In this document: piece by piece, positions 1-9,042 of the stretch
Layout: every line of letters starts with the position of its first letter
How positions within the stretch are numbered: the stretch's first letter is position 1
NCBI GenBank assembly: GCA_002083635.1
Contig: MSXP01000008.1
Location: forward strand, 1 to 64,000
Length of the DNA: 64,000 nt
From: Proteobacteria bacterium ST_bin12
Lineage (GTDB): Bacteria > Pseudomonadota > Gammaproteobacteria > Burkholderiales > Methylophilaceae
Direction of reading: 5' to 3'
Program-made: the position numbers and the translations under genes
Notes under the pieces: generated by a model
What the model saw: only the letters and a program-made list of their open reading frames with translations
Database searches by the model: none
What the model was told of the DNA's origin: nothing

Positions 1-12
1 CAGTCGTTCATT

Positions 13-24
13 TTGTTAAAGAGC
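13..24 (-). promoter_or_regulatory. rRNA operon boxA antiterminator
   Basis: Read on the minus strand, positions 24 to 13 give GCTCTTTAACAA, the boxA core that begins rRNA leader antitermination signals (known from E. coli rrn leaders, where NusB/NusE bind it). It lies downstream of two strong promoters on the same strand, so a 16S-23S-5S operon should start just left of the window. The 16S gene itself is not included. Confidence 0.8.
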
Positions 25-94
25 TTGTTTTCTACTGCAAGAAGTGAATCACTTTTGAGTATTCCGTTTCACGCTTTGCGTTAACGAGGTGCGC

Positions 95-122
95 ATTATA
101 CAGAGCTTTTAAACCGCGTCAA
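95..122 (-). promoter_or_regulatory. rRNA operon promoter, proximal
   Basis: On the minus strand a TTGACG -35 box (122-117) and a perfect TATAAT -10 box (100-95) are separated by 16 bases. The -10 is followed by a GC-rich discriminator (GCGCACCTCG), typical of stringently controlled rRNA promoters. About 70 bases further on is the boxA element. Confidence 0.85.
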
Positions 123-218
123 CACTAATTTAGAAACATTTCTAATTAATATTAACTGTATAACTTGTTGCGTCTTTTTTGTTGCTTTTCGTTAACGTAT
201 GTCTGTAACGAGGTGCGC

Positions 219-246
219 ATTTTACAGAGGCTTAAACTTTGGTCAA
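219..246 (-). promoter_or_regulatory. rRNA operon promoter, distal
   Basis: A second copy of the same promoter architecture lies 124 bases upstream of the proximal one: TTGACC (246-241), a 16-base spacer, TAAAAT (224-219), then the same GCGCACCTCGTTA discriminator. The shared sequence around both -10 boxes shows that the tandem promoters arose by duplication. The interval 1-309 holds only this promoter and leader region and no protein gene. Confidence 0.8.
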
Positions 247-309
247 GCCCTATTTGCGGTTAATTACAAAATTATTACAATTAAATGGGTTTGGCGAAAA
301 ACTTAACCC

Positions 310-1521
310 TTAAATCAGATTGATTTTTGCGAACTTACGCTTGCCGACCTGAGCGATAAAACTGGTGCCTTTGCTCAATTGATGGCTCTTATCTGTTATC
401 TTTTCACTATCTAGCTTTACACCACCCTGATCAATCGCGCGGTTTGCTTCAGATGTGCTTTCCACCAAACCAGCCAACTTTAATAGCTGAGCGATACCAA
501 TCGTTGCAGTATCAATATTTACCGTTACTTCTGGCACCTCGTCTGGTACGCCGCCTTTAGCCCGCGTTTGGAAATCATTGAGTGCTTTTTCAGCATCCGC
601 TTGACTATGAAAGCGCGCTACAATCTCTTGCGCAAACTTAACCTTAATATTGCGCGGATTTTCGCCAGCCGCAACTGCCGCTTTGGATTGCTGCACAGTT
701 TCTAGCGACTCAAATGAAAGTAACTCTATATAGCGCCACATTAATTCATCGCTAATCGACATCAATTTTGCAAAGATGATTTCAGGCGCTTCATTAATGC
801 CTATATAGTTATTGAGTGATTTAGACATTTTATTGACGCCGTCCAAACCCTCTAACAAAGGCATGGTCAGCACACACTGCTGGCTTTGGCCTGCTTGTTT
901 TTGTAATTCGCGACCCATTAATAAATTGAATTTCTGGTCGGTGCCGCCTAATTCTACATCCGCTTTTAATGCGACTGAATCGTAGCCTTGTAATAGCGGA
1001 TACATAAATTCATGAATGGCAATTGGCTGATTACCTTTGAAGCGCTTAGAAAAATCATCGCGCTCTAACATGCGCGCAACCGTTAAGCTTGAGGCTAACT
1101 TGAGCATACCCACCGCGCCTAAGTCGTTTAACCAGCTTGAGTTAAATACGATTTCGGTTTTATCTTTATCTAAAATCTTAAATACTTGGCTTGCATATGA
1201 CTCTGCATTTTCAATCACTTGCTCTTTGGTTAATGGTGGCCGCGTTGTGCTTTTGCCTGTTGGGTCGCCAATCATGCCGGTGAAATCGCCAATCAAAAAC
1301 AACACTTGGTGGCCTAAGTCTTGAAAATGGCGCAATTTATTGATTAATACCGTATGACCCAAATGCAAATCTGGTGCGGTAGGATCAAAGCCAGCCTTAA
1401 TGCGCAGCGGGATTCCTTTTTTTAATTTTTCGATTAATTCTTGCTCAATCAGTAATTCTTCACAGCCGCGTTTAATGATGGCTAATGATTGGTTGATGTC
1501 GGTGTTCACGGCTTTTTCCAA
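310..1521 (-). CDS. tyrS: Tyrosyl-tRNA synthetase
   Basis: Charges tRNA-Tyr with tyrosine in the cytoplasm. The 403-residue product has the class I signature HLGH (residues 53-56) and KMSKS (231-235), the tyrosine-pocket segment GGTDQKFNL, and a C-terminal S4 RNA-binding domain (about 340-403). Length and motif spacing fit the TyrZ-like bacterial form. The open frame starts at a TTG with no clear ribosome site; a GTG four codons later is the alternative. It points the same way as the rRNA promoters that follow and is divergent from the M23 peptidase gene. Confidence 0.96.
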   Translation of the reverse strand: MEKAVNTDINQSLAIIKRGCEELLIEQELIEKLKKGIPLRIKAGFDPTAPDLHLGHTVLINKLRHFQDLGHQVLFLIGDFTGMIGDPTGKSTTRPPLTKEQVIENAESYASQVFKILDKDKTEIVFNSSWLNDLGAVGMLKLASSLTVARMLERDDFSKRFKGNQPIAIHEFMYPLLQGYDSVALKADVELGGTDQKFNLLMGRELQKQAGQSQQCVLTMPLLEGLDGVNKMSKSLNNYIGINEAPEIIFAKLMSISDELMWRYIELLSFESLETVQQSKAAVAAGENPRNIKVKFAQEIVARFHSQADAEKALNDFQTRAKGGVPDEVPEVTVNIDTATIGIAQLLKLAGLVESTSEANRAIDQGGVKLDSEKITDKSHQLSKGTSFIAQVGKRKFAKINLI

Positions 1522-1628
1522 TGGCTAAAAGAGGGTATCTTTACAAATTGTTACTTTTTATTGCAATAAAAATTCTGTTACTATGTATTTCCATTTAAAG
1601 CGTAAAGCTTTTTAATTCAAGCATTTGA

Positions 1629-2996
1629 ATGATTTTTTATACTACTAATATGACAATTTTTTCAAACAAAAACACGCAAAAATCTAAGCTTGCCATTTTA
1701 ACGCAAAACTTATTGCAGGGTTTGCGTAAAATAAAGTTACGCTGGGTTTCGTTAATTTTATTGTTGCCTTTTTTTGCGATTATCGCTGCATTTGGTACGG
1801 TTTCGTCAGTGCAGCCGAACTACGTTAAGCCAGAAACGATTACAGAAGAGGTGACTTTACCGCTGGCCGTGCACAATGTGAATCACGATGAAGAGTTTTG
1901 GCAAATTGACCAGGTACGGCGCGATGATACGTTAGGCAGCATCTTTAAACGCATGAATATTCGCGATGAAGATGCGATTAAGTTTTTAATGCTTGCGCCA
2001 GATGCGCGCGCAATGAACAATCAATTGATTCCCGGCCATACTTTAGAGATTAAAACCAATTTAGATGGTCGGTTATTACATTTAGAATATGAAGTGGATC
2101 ATGAAACCATTTTAGTTGCTGGGTTAACGCCTGCTGGCTATCAAATAGCAACACAAAAGTTAATACTACAAAATCATCAAGTTTTAAAATCTGCTGTCAT
2201 TGTGGATTCGCTATTTGGTGCAACGGATGACGCTGGCATACCCGATCAAATCGCATTACAAATTGCGGATATCTTTTCTAGTGAAATTGATTTTCATGAT
2301 GATTTGCGGCCTGGCGATTATTTTAATGTGGTGTACGAGGCTTTTTACAACGCAGGCGAGATGATGAAGCTGGGCAATGTGCTGGCGGTAGAGTTTGTCA
2401 ATAAAGGTAAAAAATATCAGGCCGTGCATTTTGGTGATGCAGAAGGCAAATTCGCTTATTACACGCCTGAAGGCAAAAGCCTGCATAAGTCGTTCTTGCG
2501 CTCGCCGCTTGAATTTACACGCATTAGCTCATCATTTAGTGCAGGGCGCTTTCACCCGATTTTAAATCGCATCAAAGCGCACAAAGGCGTGGATATGGCC
2601 GCACCAACAGGCACGCGCATTAAAGCTTCTGGCAATGGTGTGGTGGATTTTGTTGGCCGCAAAGGTGGCTATGGCAATGTGATTGTACTTAAGCACGAAA
2701 ATGGCATCAGCACGGTATATGGCCATTTATCACGCTTTGCGCCAGGATTGCGCAAAGGTATGCGCGTTTCTCAAAGCGATATTATCGGTTATGTTGGCAT
2801 GTCTGGCTTAGCGACAGGGCCACATTTACATTACGAGTTTTTGGTGAATAAAATACATCGCGACCCTATGAAAGTAGCATTGCCGACAAGCGTGCCGATA
2901 GAAGGCAAATATAAGCAAGAGTTTGATAAGCAAAGCTTAAATCTAATGGCGCAAATTGAAATGCTTAACCGCAGGCAAACCGCGTCAACTGACTAA
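1629..2996 (+). CDS. M23 family murein endopeptidase, membrane-anchored
   Basis: Predicted cell-wall endopeptidase of the LytM/MepM type. The 455-residue protein has a basic N-terminus, one membrane segment (about 39-58), an OapA/LysM-like region (about 90-145), a linker, and a C-terminal zinc peptidase domain (about 300-415). The metal and catalytic motifs are intact: HxxxD at H318/D322 and HxH at H399/H401. A second in-frame ATG at 1650 is an alternative start. It sits 3 bases before anmK, so murein cleavage and anhydro-muropeptide recycling are transcriptionally linked, an arrangement common in betaproteobacteria. Confidence 0.92.
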   Translation: MIFYTTNMTIFSNKNTQKSKLAILTQNLLQGLRKIKLRWVSLILLLPFFAIIAAFGTVSSVQPNYVKPETITEEVTLPLAVHNVNHDEEFWQIDQVRRDDTLGSIFKRMNIRDEDAIKFLMLAPDARAMNNQLIPGHTLEIKTNLDGRLLHLEYEVDHETILVAGLTPAGYQIATQKLILQNHQVLKSAVIVDSLFGATDDAGIPDQIALQIADIFSSEIDFHDDLRPGDYFNVVYEAFYNAGEMMKLGNVLAVEFVNKGKKYQAVHFGDAEGKFAYYTPEGKSLHKSFLRSPLEFTRISSSFSAGRFHPILNRIKAHKGVDMAAPTGTRIKASGNGVVDFVGRKGGYGNVIVLKHENGISTVYGHLSRFAPGLRKGMRVSQSDIIGYVGMSGLATGPHLHYEFLVNKIHRDPMKVALPTSVPIEGKYKQEFDKQSLNLMAQIEMLNRRQTASTD

Positions 2997-2999
2997 GCG

Positions 3000-4118
3000 A
3001 TGACTAAGCCTCAATTATTTATCGGTATTATGTCTGGCACCAGTCTAGACGGGATTGATGTCGCGCTGTGTGATTTAAGCGATGCTAAATGCCAAGTGCT
3101 TGCAACGCACTTTTTAGCGTATCCGCAATTCATTAAATCACAGCTACTGCAATTACATACGGCTACGCACAATGAATTGGAAACAACAGCTTTAACGGCA
3201 AATACCCTTGCAAGCCTATACGCAGATGCGGTGAATGCCTTATTGGCCAAGCAAAAACTAGCGGCCAGTGCAATCACGGCAATTGGGTGCCATGGCCAAA
3301 CCATTCGCCATAGGCCAGAGCTGGGTTTTACTTTGCAGATTGGTAACGCGGCGCTATTAGCAGAGCTCACCAATATCACGGTGGTTTCTGACTTTAGAAG
3401 TCGTGATATTGCTGCAGGCGGGCAAGGTGCGCCATTGGTTCCTGCATTTCATCAAGCGGTTTTCGGCTCTCAAAATTGTCATCGCGTACTGGTGAATATT
3501 GGTGGAATCGCCAATATTACCTATCTACCAAAAATACTTAACCCTCAAAATGACCGAAAAATTTCGGGATTTGATTCTGGTCCAGGCAATATGCTGCTAG
3601 ATGCTTGGACTAAGACTCATCTTGGCAAAGATTATGATGCAAACGGCGCTTGGGCGGCAACGGGTAAAGTAATTGAGCCACTGTTAGAACAAATGTTAGC
3701 TGAGCCCTATTTTGCACTACCTCCACCCAAAAGTACTGGGCGGGATTTATTTAACGATGAATGGTTAGCCAAGCATTTGGGCAAAGCTGATTACCGCCCG
3801 CAGGATGTAGCGCATACCTTACTTGTGCTGACTGCGCGCACCATTCATGATGCACTTGCCCAAAATTGTAGCGATATAGATGATGTATATTTATGTGGCG
3901 GCGGCGCGCATAACGCGCTACTGATTCAACATTTGCAACAATTACTAGGCGACACACAGATTTCTACAACGGCAGAATTAGGCGTAGGCGTGGACTGGGT
4001 TGAGGCCGCCGCCTTTGCCTGGCTAGCGAAACAAACTATTGACCACAAACCCAGCAATCTACCTGCCGTTACCGGCGCCAAAGGTTTGCGTGTGCTAGGC
4101 GCAATTTATTCGGCATAA
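3000..4118 (+). CDS. anmK: Anhydro-N-acetylmuramic acid kinase
   Basis: Phosphorylates and opens 1,6-anhydroMurNAc to MurNAc-6-phosphate during peptidoglycan recycling. The 372-residue sequence carries the family signature MSGTSLDGID at residues 11-20, the GGIANIT segment, FDSGPGN (nucleotide and sugar binding in the ASKHA fold) and the C-terminal CGGGAHN motif. The start codon follows the peptidase stop by 3 bases, so the two are probably co-translated. Downstream lies a near-perfect inverted repeat before gltA. Confidence 0.95.
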   Translation: MTKPQLFIGIMSGTSLDGIDVALCDLSDAKCQVLATHFLAYPQFIKSQLLQLHTATHNELETTALTANTLASLYADAVNALLAKQKLAASAITAIGCHGQTIRHRPELGFTLQIGNAALLAELTNITVVSDFRSRDIAAGGQGAPLVPAFHQAVFGSQNCHRVLVNIGGIANITYLPKILNPQNDRKISGFDSGPGNMLLDAWTKTHLGKDYDANGAWAATGKVIEPLLEQMLAEPYFALPPPKSTGRDLFNDEWLAKHLGKADYRPQDVAHTLLVLTARTIHDALAQNCSDIDDVYLCGGGAHNALLIQHLQQLLGDTQISTTAELGVGVDWVEAAAFAWLAKQTIDHKPSNLPAVTGAKGLRVLGAIYSA

Positions 4119-4125
4119 GCACTTT

Positions 4126-4148
4126 TAATACTAAAACTTTTGGTATTA
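4126..4148. promoter_or_regulatory. Inverted repeat between anmK and gltA
   Basis: Two 11-base arms, TAATACTAAAA and TTTTGGTATTA, are complementary at 10 of 11 positions around one central base. The element lies 8 bases after the anmK stop and 45 bases before the gltA ATG. It could be a weak terminator for anmK or an operator for gltA; the symmetric AT-rich form and minimal loop favour protein binding, but this is inference. Confidence 0.45.
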
Positions 4149-4193
4149 TTGTTGCTTGAACACACGAATCAACATGCAGATTAAAGATTGACT

Positions 4194-5492
4194 ATGACCA
4201 CAAAACCAACAAAAGCCACCATTACCTTTGATAACGGCGCACCAGCCATTGAATTGCCGATGCTTTCTGGCAGTTTAGGTAATGATGTAATTGATATTCG
4301 CAGCCTTGGCAAGCATGGCGTATACACATACGATCCTGGCTTTATGGCCACAGCCGCCTGCCAATCGAATATTACTTTTATTGATGGCGAAAAAGGTTTG
4401 CTTTACCACCGCGGTTACCCTATTGAACAATTAGCAGAACACTGTAATTTTTTAGAAGTTTCTTACTTATTGATGCATGGTGAATTGCCCAATGCCGCAC
4501 AAAAAGCTGAATTCACTAATTTAATCAGCGGCCATACCATGCTGCACGATCAGCTTAATAACGTGTTCCGTGGCTTTAGGCGCGACGCACACCCAATGGC
4601 GGTGATGGTGGGCGTGGTAGGCTCAATGTCTGCCTTCTATTTTAATGAGATGAGCGCTTACGACTCAGCTGACCGCCAAGTTTCTGCGTATCGTTTGTTA
4701 GCAAAAGTGCCAACCATTGCCGCTTGGAGCTATAAATACATCATGGGCCAGCCCTTTATGTATCCAAACAACAAACTCAATTATGCCGAAAACTTTATGC
4801 ATATGATGTTTGCCACGCCTTGCGAAGAATATGTACCCAATCCAATTTTAGCCAAAGCGTTTGAAAAAATATTGATTTTGCATGCCGACCACGAACAGAA
4901 CGCCTCAACCAGCACGGTGCGCTTGGTAGGCTCGAGTGGCGCAAACCCTTTCGCCAGCGTAGCTGCTGGTATTGCTTCACTTTGGGGCCCTGCACACGGT
5001 GGCGCTAACGAAGCGACTTTTCAGATGCTAGAAGAAATGGGCGATGTGTCGCGCATTGGAGAGTTTATTAAACGCGCCAAAGATAAGTCTGATAGCTTCC
5101 GCCTAATGGGTTTTGGCCACAGAGTCTACCGAAATATGGACCCGCGCGCCGCCATTATGCGCACAACCTGTCATGAAGTTTTAAACGAACTGGGCTTACA
5201 AGATGACCCATTATTTAAACTTGCCATGGAATTAGAAAAAATCGCGCTAGAAGACGAATATTTCGTATCACGCAAACTGTATCCAAACGTTGATTTCTAC
5301 AGCGGCATCGTGATGCGCGCGATGGGCATTCCAAATAGCATGTTCACCGCCATCTTCGCACTAGCCCGTACCGCTGGCTGGATAGCGCAATGGTCTGAAA
5401 TGAACGCAGACCCTGAGCATAAAATTGGGCGGCCAAGACAGCTTTACACAGGCGAAGCTAGACGCGAATTTGTGCCGATGAATAAGCGCTAA
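4194..5492 (+). CDS. gltA: Citrate synthase (type II)
   Basis: Condenses acetyl-CoA with oxaloacetate at the entry of the TCA cycle. The protein has the catalytic-site segments HADHEQNAS and GFGHRVYR and the C-terminal IGRPRQLYTG tail characteristic of proteobacterial hexameric type II enzymes. The ATG at 4194 is preferred to the in-frame TTG two codons upstream, giving 432 residues. It ends 12 bases before a convergent esterase gene. In methylotrophs the oxidative TCA cycle is often incomplete, so the enzyme may serve mainly biosynthesis here (inference). Confidence 0.95.
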   Translation: MTTKPTKATITFDNGAPAIELPMLSGSLGNDVIDIRSLGKHGVYTYDPGFMATAACQSNITFIDGEKGLLYHRGYPIEQLAEHCNFLEVSYLLMHGELPNAAQKAEFTNLISGHTMLHDQLNNVFRGFRRDAHPMAVMVGVVGSMSAFYFNEMSAYDSADRQVSAYRLLAKVPTIAAWSYKYIMGQPFMYPNNKLNYAENFMHMMFATPCEEYVPNPILAKAFEKILILHADHEQNASTSTVRLVGSSGANPFASVAAGIASLWGPAHGGANEATFQMLEEMGDVSRIGEFIKRAKDKSDSFRLMGFGHRVYRNMDPRAAIMRTTCHEVLNELGLQDDPLFKLAMELEKIALEDEYFVSRKLYPNVDFYSGIVMRAMGIPNSMFTAIFALARTAGWIAQWSEMNADPEHKIGRPRQLYTGEARREFVPMNKR

Positions 5493-5504
5493 TCAACTAT
5501 CGTT

Positions 5505-6137
5505 TTAATTCGCTGCAAGGCCTAAATCTTGTAGCGCTTCGTACATTTTTTGGCTTGTGATTAAGTAGCCTGCTGCATTCGGATGTATTTGGTCAGCCTT
5601 TAAGTTTCTATCGGACAATACGTCTGAAAATACATCTTTAATCAAAGGTGTACCGACCTCATTGCAAATCAACTCATATATTGGATGATCAGTTAGATTT
5701 CCCACTGCTGCTCTTAATGCATTAAATTCTGGTATTGCCACCATAACCGTTTGTATATTCTGCGCTTTAGCCAGCGCTAAAATAGCTTTTAAATTAGCGG
5801 TAGTTTGACTTTGTGGTAATTGCCGCAGAAAATCGTTACCGCCCAATTCAACAATCAATAATTGTGGCTGGTATTGAGTTAACAATTCTGGCAATCGCTC
5901 TAAACCACCCGCTGTTGTATCACCCGGAATACCTTCGTTTATTATTTTCCAACCAGTAGTTTGGGCTAATAAAGTGGGGTAATCTTCAGCTTCTTTAGCG
6001 CCCGTGCCATAACTTAAGCTATCGCCTAAAATCAGCACTGTTGCGCCTTTTGGAATAGCAGAAAATTTTTCGGGCTGGCTGCAAGCAGCTATTATCGTCA
6101 TCAAGAGAATACACAGTGCTGCACCAAATTTTTTCAT
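5505..6137 (-). CDS. GDSL-family lipase/esterase lipoprotein (TesA-like)
   Basis: SGNH hydrolase of 210 residues. Block I is GDSLSYGTGA (Ser nucleophile), block III is GGNDFLR, and block V is DQIHPNAAGY (Asp/His of the triad), so the enzyme looks active. The N-terminus is a lipoprotein signal with a lipobox ending IIAAC, which predicts a periplasm-facing lipid-anchored form, unlike soluble E. coli TesA. The substrate is uncertain: thioesters, lysophospholipids or arylesters. It is convergent with gltA. Confidence 0.88.
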   Translation of the reverse strand: MKKFGAALCILLMTIIAACSQPEKFSAIPKGATVLILGDSLSYGTGAKEAEDYPTLLAQTTGWKIINEGIPGDTTAGGLERLPELLTQYQPQLLIVELGGNDFLRQLPQSQTTANLKAILALAKAQNIQTVMVAIPEFNALRAAVGNLTDHPIYELICNEVGTPLIKDVFSDVLSDRNLKADQIHPNAAGYLITSQKMYEALQDLGLAAN

Positions 6138-6160
6138 ACTAAATTAACCTTTAAAACGAA

Positions 6161-6184
6161 AAAGCCAAGCAAATGCTTGGCTTT
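6161..6184 (-). terminator. Terminator after erpA
   Basis: A perfect 10-base stem (AAAGCCAAGC with GCTTGGCTTT) closes a 4-base loop and is followed on the minus strand by a T-rich run. It sits between the erpA stop and the esterase start. Confidence 0.8.
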
Positions 6185-6219
6185 AAATAAAGACTTAACA
6201 CTAAAAAACGACCGAAAAT

Positions 6220-6585
6220 TTAAACCGAAAACGAGCTGCCGCAACCACAAGTAGATGTCGCTTGTGGGTTACGAATCACGAATTGTGAGCCTTGTAGATT
6301 ATCTTGATAATCAATCTCTGCACCCATCAAATATTGCAGACTCATTGGGTCAATCAGCAAAGTCACGGTATCTTTTTGCACTTGCGTGTCATCGTCGTTC
6401 ACTTCTTCTTCAAACGTAAAACCGTATTGAAAGCCTGAACAACCGCCGCCGCTCACAAATACGCGTAGTTTCAAATCAGGGCTACCTTCTTCCTCAATCA
6501 GCTCTTTCACTTTTTTGGCGGCATTATCGGTAAACACCAACGGGGTTGGCATTTCTACATCGGGTAAGTCGGTTACTGCGTTCAT
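6220..6585 (-). CDS. erpA: Iron-sulfur cluster insertion protein
   Basis: A-type carrier that delivers Fe-S clusters to apo-proteins. The 121-residue sequence has the three conserved cysteines: one in SGGGCSGFQYGF and two in the C-terminal TCGCGSSF. The ATG has a good ribosome site (GGAG, 5 bases upstream). A hairpin terminator follows, so it is probably the last gene of a transcript that includes the bactofilin gene, or a short unit of its own. Confidence 0.94.
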   Translation of the reverse strand: MNAVTDLPDVEMPTPLVFTDNAAKKVKELIEEEGSPDLKLRVFVSGGGCSGFQYGFTFEEEVNDDDTQVQKDTVTLLIDPMSLQYLMGAEIDYQDNLQGSQFVIRNPQATSTCGCGSSFSV

Positions 6586-6672
6586 AATTACTCCTTAAAC
6601 TTCATATACTTAACTACTATAGAACATAATTGGGGGTTAATGTTCAATTTTACAAGCTATTAACAATTTAAC

Positions 6673-7056
6673 TTAAAGCACATCTTCTGGCGTGCCGTCA
6701 CCTAAGTAAACCAATTTACCTTCAATCACAGCGCCTGTGTGCATTTCAAGCGATTTATAATATAAATCACCTGTGATGCGCGCTTTAGTTTGCAACTCTA
6801 TGAACTGGCTAGCCTTTACTGGGCCAATTACTTTGCCATTGAGCACAATTTTTGCAGCTGATACCGCACCCTCTATACGACCGTGTTCACTGACAATAAT
6901 GGTGCTAGGTGAGCCATTTTGCTCACTGACATTGCCACGAATCGCGCCATCTACACGCAAGCCACCGCTAAAATGTAAATCACCTTCAATACGTGTTTCT
7001 ACGCCCACTAGTGTGTCGATACGATTATCAATTTTATTGGCTTTTTTAAAAAACAT
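6673..7056 (-). CDS. Bactofilin (polymer-forming cytoskeletal protein)
   Basis: The 127-residue protein belongs to the bactofilin family (DUF583), which self-assembles into filaments that position cell-wall or motility enzymes. The core from about residue 20 to 110 shows right-handed beta-helix periodicity with repeating G-x-(I/V) turns (for example IEGDLHFSGG, IRGNVSE, IEGAVSA, ITGDLYY). The N-terminus is short and basic. It lies directly downstream of a coiled-coil membrane protein on the same strand, a possible membrane partner. Confidence 0.9.
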   Translation of the reverse strand: MFFKKANKIDNRIDTLVGVETRIEGDLHFSGGLRVDGAIRGNVSEQNGSPSTIIVSEHGRIEGAVSAAKIVLNGKVIGPVKASQFIELQTKARITGDLYYKSLEMHTGAVIEGKLVYLGDGTPEDVL

Positions 7057-7103
7057 ACTTTTCCCCGCTGGTTTAGGCTTTTAGAGAATCAAATTCATGA
7101 AAG

Positions 7104-7475
7104 CTATTTTGATTTTTTGCCGTTCAACATATTTTTGTAGAAGAATAAATCTTCTTTAATCTTAATGTTCTCATCTTGAACGCTTGCAAGCTCTTTGGCA
7201 AGGTTATTGTTGGTTGCCAGCTCGATTTGCAGCTCACGTTGCGCGCCAACCAGCTTGGTTTGCAAGGCTTTATTTTCTAGCGCAATTTGTTCAGACCGCT
7301 GACGAATATTCCTGTTTTCGCCGTCATGCAGCAGCCAATAAGCTAAAACAAAACCAAATACTACAAACATTACCGCTAATAAACTTTGAAAATACCAAGG
7401 GCGCTTTGAGCGCACCGCCACTTGCTTGGCAGTTAATCCAAAATGGCGGCGAATTTTGCGGCGTACTGGTTTCAT
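7104..7475 (-). CDS. Membrane-anchored coiled-coil protein, function unknown
   Basis: The 123-residue protein has a strongly basic N-terminus (residues 1-26), one membrane helix (about 29-48), then a coiled-coil-like region (about 55-115) rich in Q, E, L and N. This looks like the DUF6776-type proteins that sit next to bactofilin genes in betaproteobacteria, an assignment from memory and architecture only. It lies between argC (6-base gap) and the bactofilin gene, and may tether the bactofilin filament to the inner membrane (inference). Confidence 0.75.
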   Translation of the reverse strand: MKPVRRKIRRHFGLTAKQVAVRSKRPWYFQSLLAVMFVVFGFVLAYWLLHDGENRNIRQRSEQIALENKALQTKLVGAQRELQIELATNNNLAKELASVQDENIKIKEDLFFYKNMLNGKKSK

Positions 7476-7481
7476 AATAGG

Positions 7482-8540
7482 TTATGGTAACAGCGGCACA
7501 ACTTGCAAGCCACAATGCTCATCCAAGCCAAACATAATATTCATATTTTGAATGGCTTGCCCTGCCGCACCTTTCACTAGATTATCTTGCACGGCAACCA
7601 CGGTTAAGTAGCCCGTATTGGCTTGTTTTTGCAGCGCAATGCGCAATTGGTTCGAGCCACGCACTGAACGTGTTTCAGGCAAGCTGCCTGCTGGCAATAC
7701 ATCCACAAACTGTTCATGGGCATAACGCTGCTCATACAAGGCTTGTAAATCTGCTTTTTGTCCTGCATCCGTTAACTTGACATAAATAGTAGAAAGCATG
7801 CCACGTATCATTGGAATCAAATGTGGTACAAAGATAAAATCAATTTTTGCACCTGCCAGCTGAGTGAGTTGCGCATGAATTTCTGGGTGGTGTCTATGCC
7901 CACTCACGCCATACGCTTTCATATTATCGCTGGATTCTGCAAATAGCGTGGCGACTTCGGCTTTTCTGCCTGCGCCAGATACGCCTGATTTTGCATCGGC
8001 AATAATAGGTGCTGAAAAATCGATTAATCCAGCTTCTAGTAATGGCGCCAACCCTAGCGCCACCGTTGTTGGATAACAGCCTGGGTTGCCAATTACCTTG
8101 GCAGTCTTGATTTGTTCACGATAAAGTTCTGGAATACCGTACACCGCCTCACCCAACACGTCTGGGCAACTATGCGGCATCTTGTACCATTTTTCAAAAA
8201 CGGCGGTATCTTGCAACCTAAAATCGGCCGCTAAATCGATGATTTTGACATTGGCTTTTAACAGCGCCTGCGCTTGGCTCATGGCCACGCCGTGTGGGGT
8301 GGCAAAAAATACCACATCACAAGCGGTTAAGTCAGCTTTTGCTGGGTCTGAAAATGCCAAATCCACAAAACCACGCAGACTAGGAAACATATCGGCCACA
8401 GCCAAACCTGCCTCACCACGCGAGGTAATGGCGGTTAGCTCTGCATGTGGATGAATTGCTAGCAGACGCAATAGCTCAACACCGGTATAACCTGTGCCGC
8501 CAACAATGCCGATTTTTAGTTTTTGATTTACCATACCCAT
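7482..8540 (-). CDS. argC: N-acetyl-gamma-glutamyl-phosphate reductase
   Basis: Third step of arginine biosynthesis: NADPH-dependent reduction of N-acetylglutamyl phosphate. The 352-residue protein has an N-terminal Rossmann motif (GIVGGTGYTGVELLRLL) and the catalytic cysteine in GNPGCYPT, with the conserved histidine segment SGHRHHPE. Two in-frame ATGs lie 6 bases apart; the first is used here and neither has a clear ribosome site. The other arginine gene in the window, argH, is 24 kb away. Confidence 0.95.
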   Translation of the reverse strand: MGMVNQKLKIGIVGGTGYTGVELLRLLAIHPHAELTAITSRGEAGLAVADMFPSLRGFVDLAFSDPAKADLTACDVVFFATPHGVAMSQAQALLKANVKIIDLAADFRLQDTAVFEKWYKMPHSCPDVLGEAVYGIPELYREQIKTAKVIGNPGCYPTTVALGLAPLLEAGLIDFSAPIIADAKSGVSGAGRKAEVATLFAESSDNMKAYGVSGHRHHPEIHAQLTQLAGAKIDFIFVPHLIPMIRGMLSTIYVKLTDAGQKADLQALYEQRYAHEQFVDVLPAGSLPETRSVRGSNQLRIALQKQANTGYLTVVAVQDNLVKGAAGQAIQNMNIMFGLDEHCGLQVVPLLP

Positions 8541-8580
8541 TAACTACCGAAATAAAATGTGAAAACGAAACCTTAAATGA

Positions 8581-8606
8581 AAAAGGCCGCTAACGCGACC
8601 TTTTTT
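8581..8606 (-). terminator. Terminator after rpsI
   Basis: A hairpin with AAAAGG and CCTTTTTT outer arms, an inner CGC/GCG pairing, one mismatch and a TAAC loop lies 34 bases beyond the rpsI stop and before argC. Both flanks are T-rich in their respective directions. Confidence 0.65.
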
Positions 8607-8639
8607 ACTCTTGACGCCCAAAATAAGGCGTAGGCTAAA

Positions 8640-9032
8640 TTAGCGTTTAGAGAATTGTTTACGACGACGCGCTTTGCGTAGACCAACTTTTTTACGCTCA
8701 ACTTCACGTGCATCACGTGTGACGAAACCAGCATGTGATAGTGCACTTTTTAAAGCAGCATCATAGTCGATTAAAGCGCGTGTAATACCGTGACGAACCG
8801 CGCCAGCTTGGCCAGATTCACCGCCGCCTATAACGTTAACCATAATATCAAAGCTAGCTGTATTGTTTGTAAGCTCTAGTGGTTGACGTAAAATCATGCG
8901 TGATGTCACGCGTGAAAAATACTCATCAACTGGCTTATCATTCACAATGATATTGCCTTTACCCGATTTTAAAAACACGCGCGCTACTGAGCTTTTGCGG
9001 CGGCCTGTACCGTAGTTATATTTGCCAATCAT
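8640..9032 (-). CDS. rpsI: 30S ribosomal protein S9 (uS9)
   Basis: Small-subunit protein contacting the P-site tRNA through its C-terminal tail. The 130-residue sequence begins with the characteristic YGTGRRKSSVARVFL segment and ends with the basic KKVGLRKARRRKQFSKR tail. It follows rplM by 10 bases, the universal L13-S9 operon order. Confidence 0.98.
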   Translation of the reverse strand: MIGKYNYGTGRRKSSVARVFLKSGKGNIIVNDKPVDEYFSRVTSRMILRQPLELTNNTASFDIMVNVIGGGESGQAGAVRHGITRALIDYDAALKSALSHAGFVTRDAREVERKKVGLRKARRRKQFSKR

Positions 9033-9042
9033 TTCATCTACC

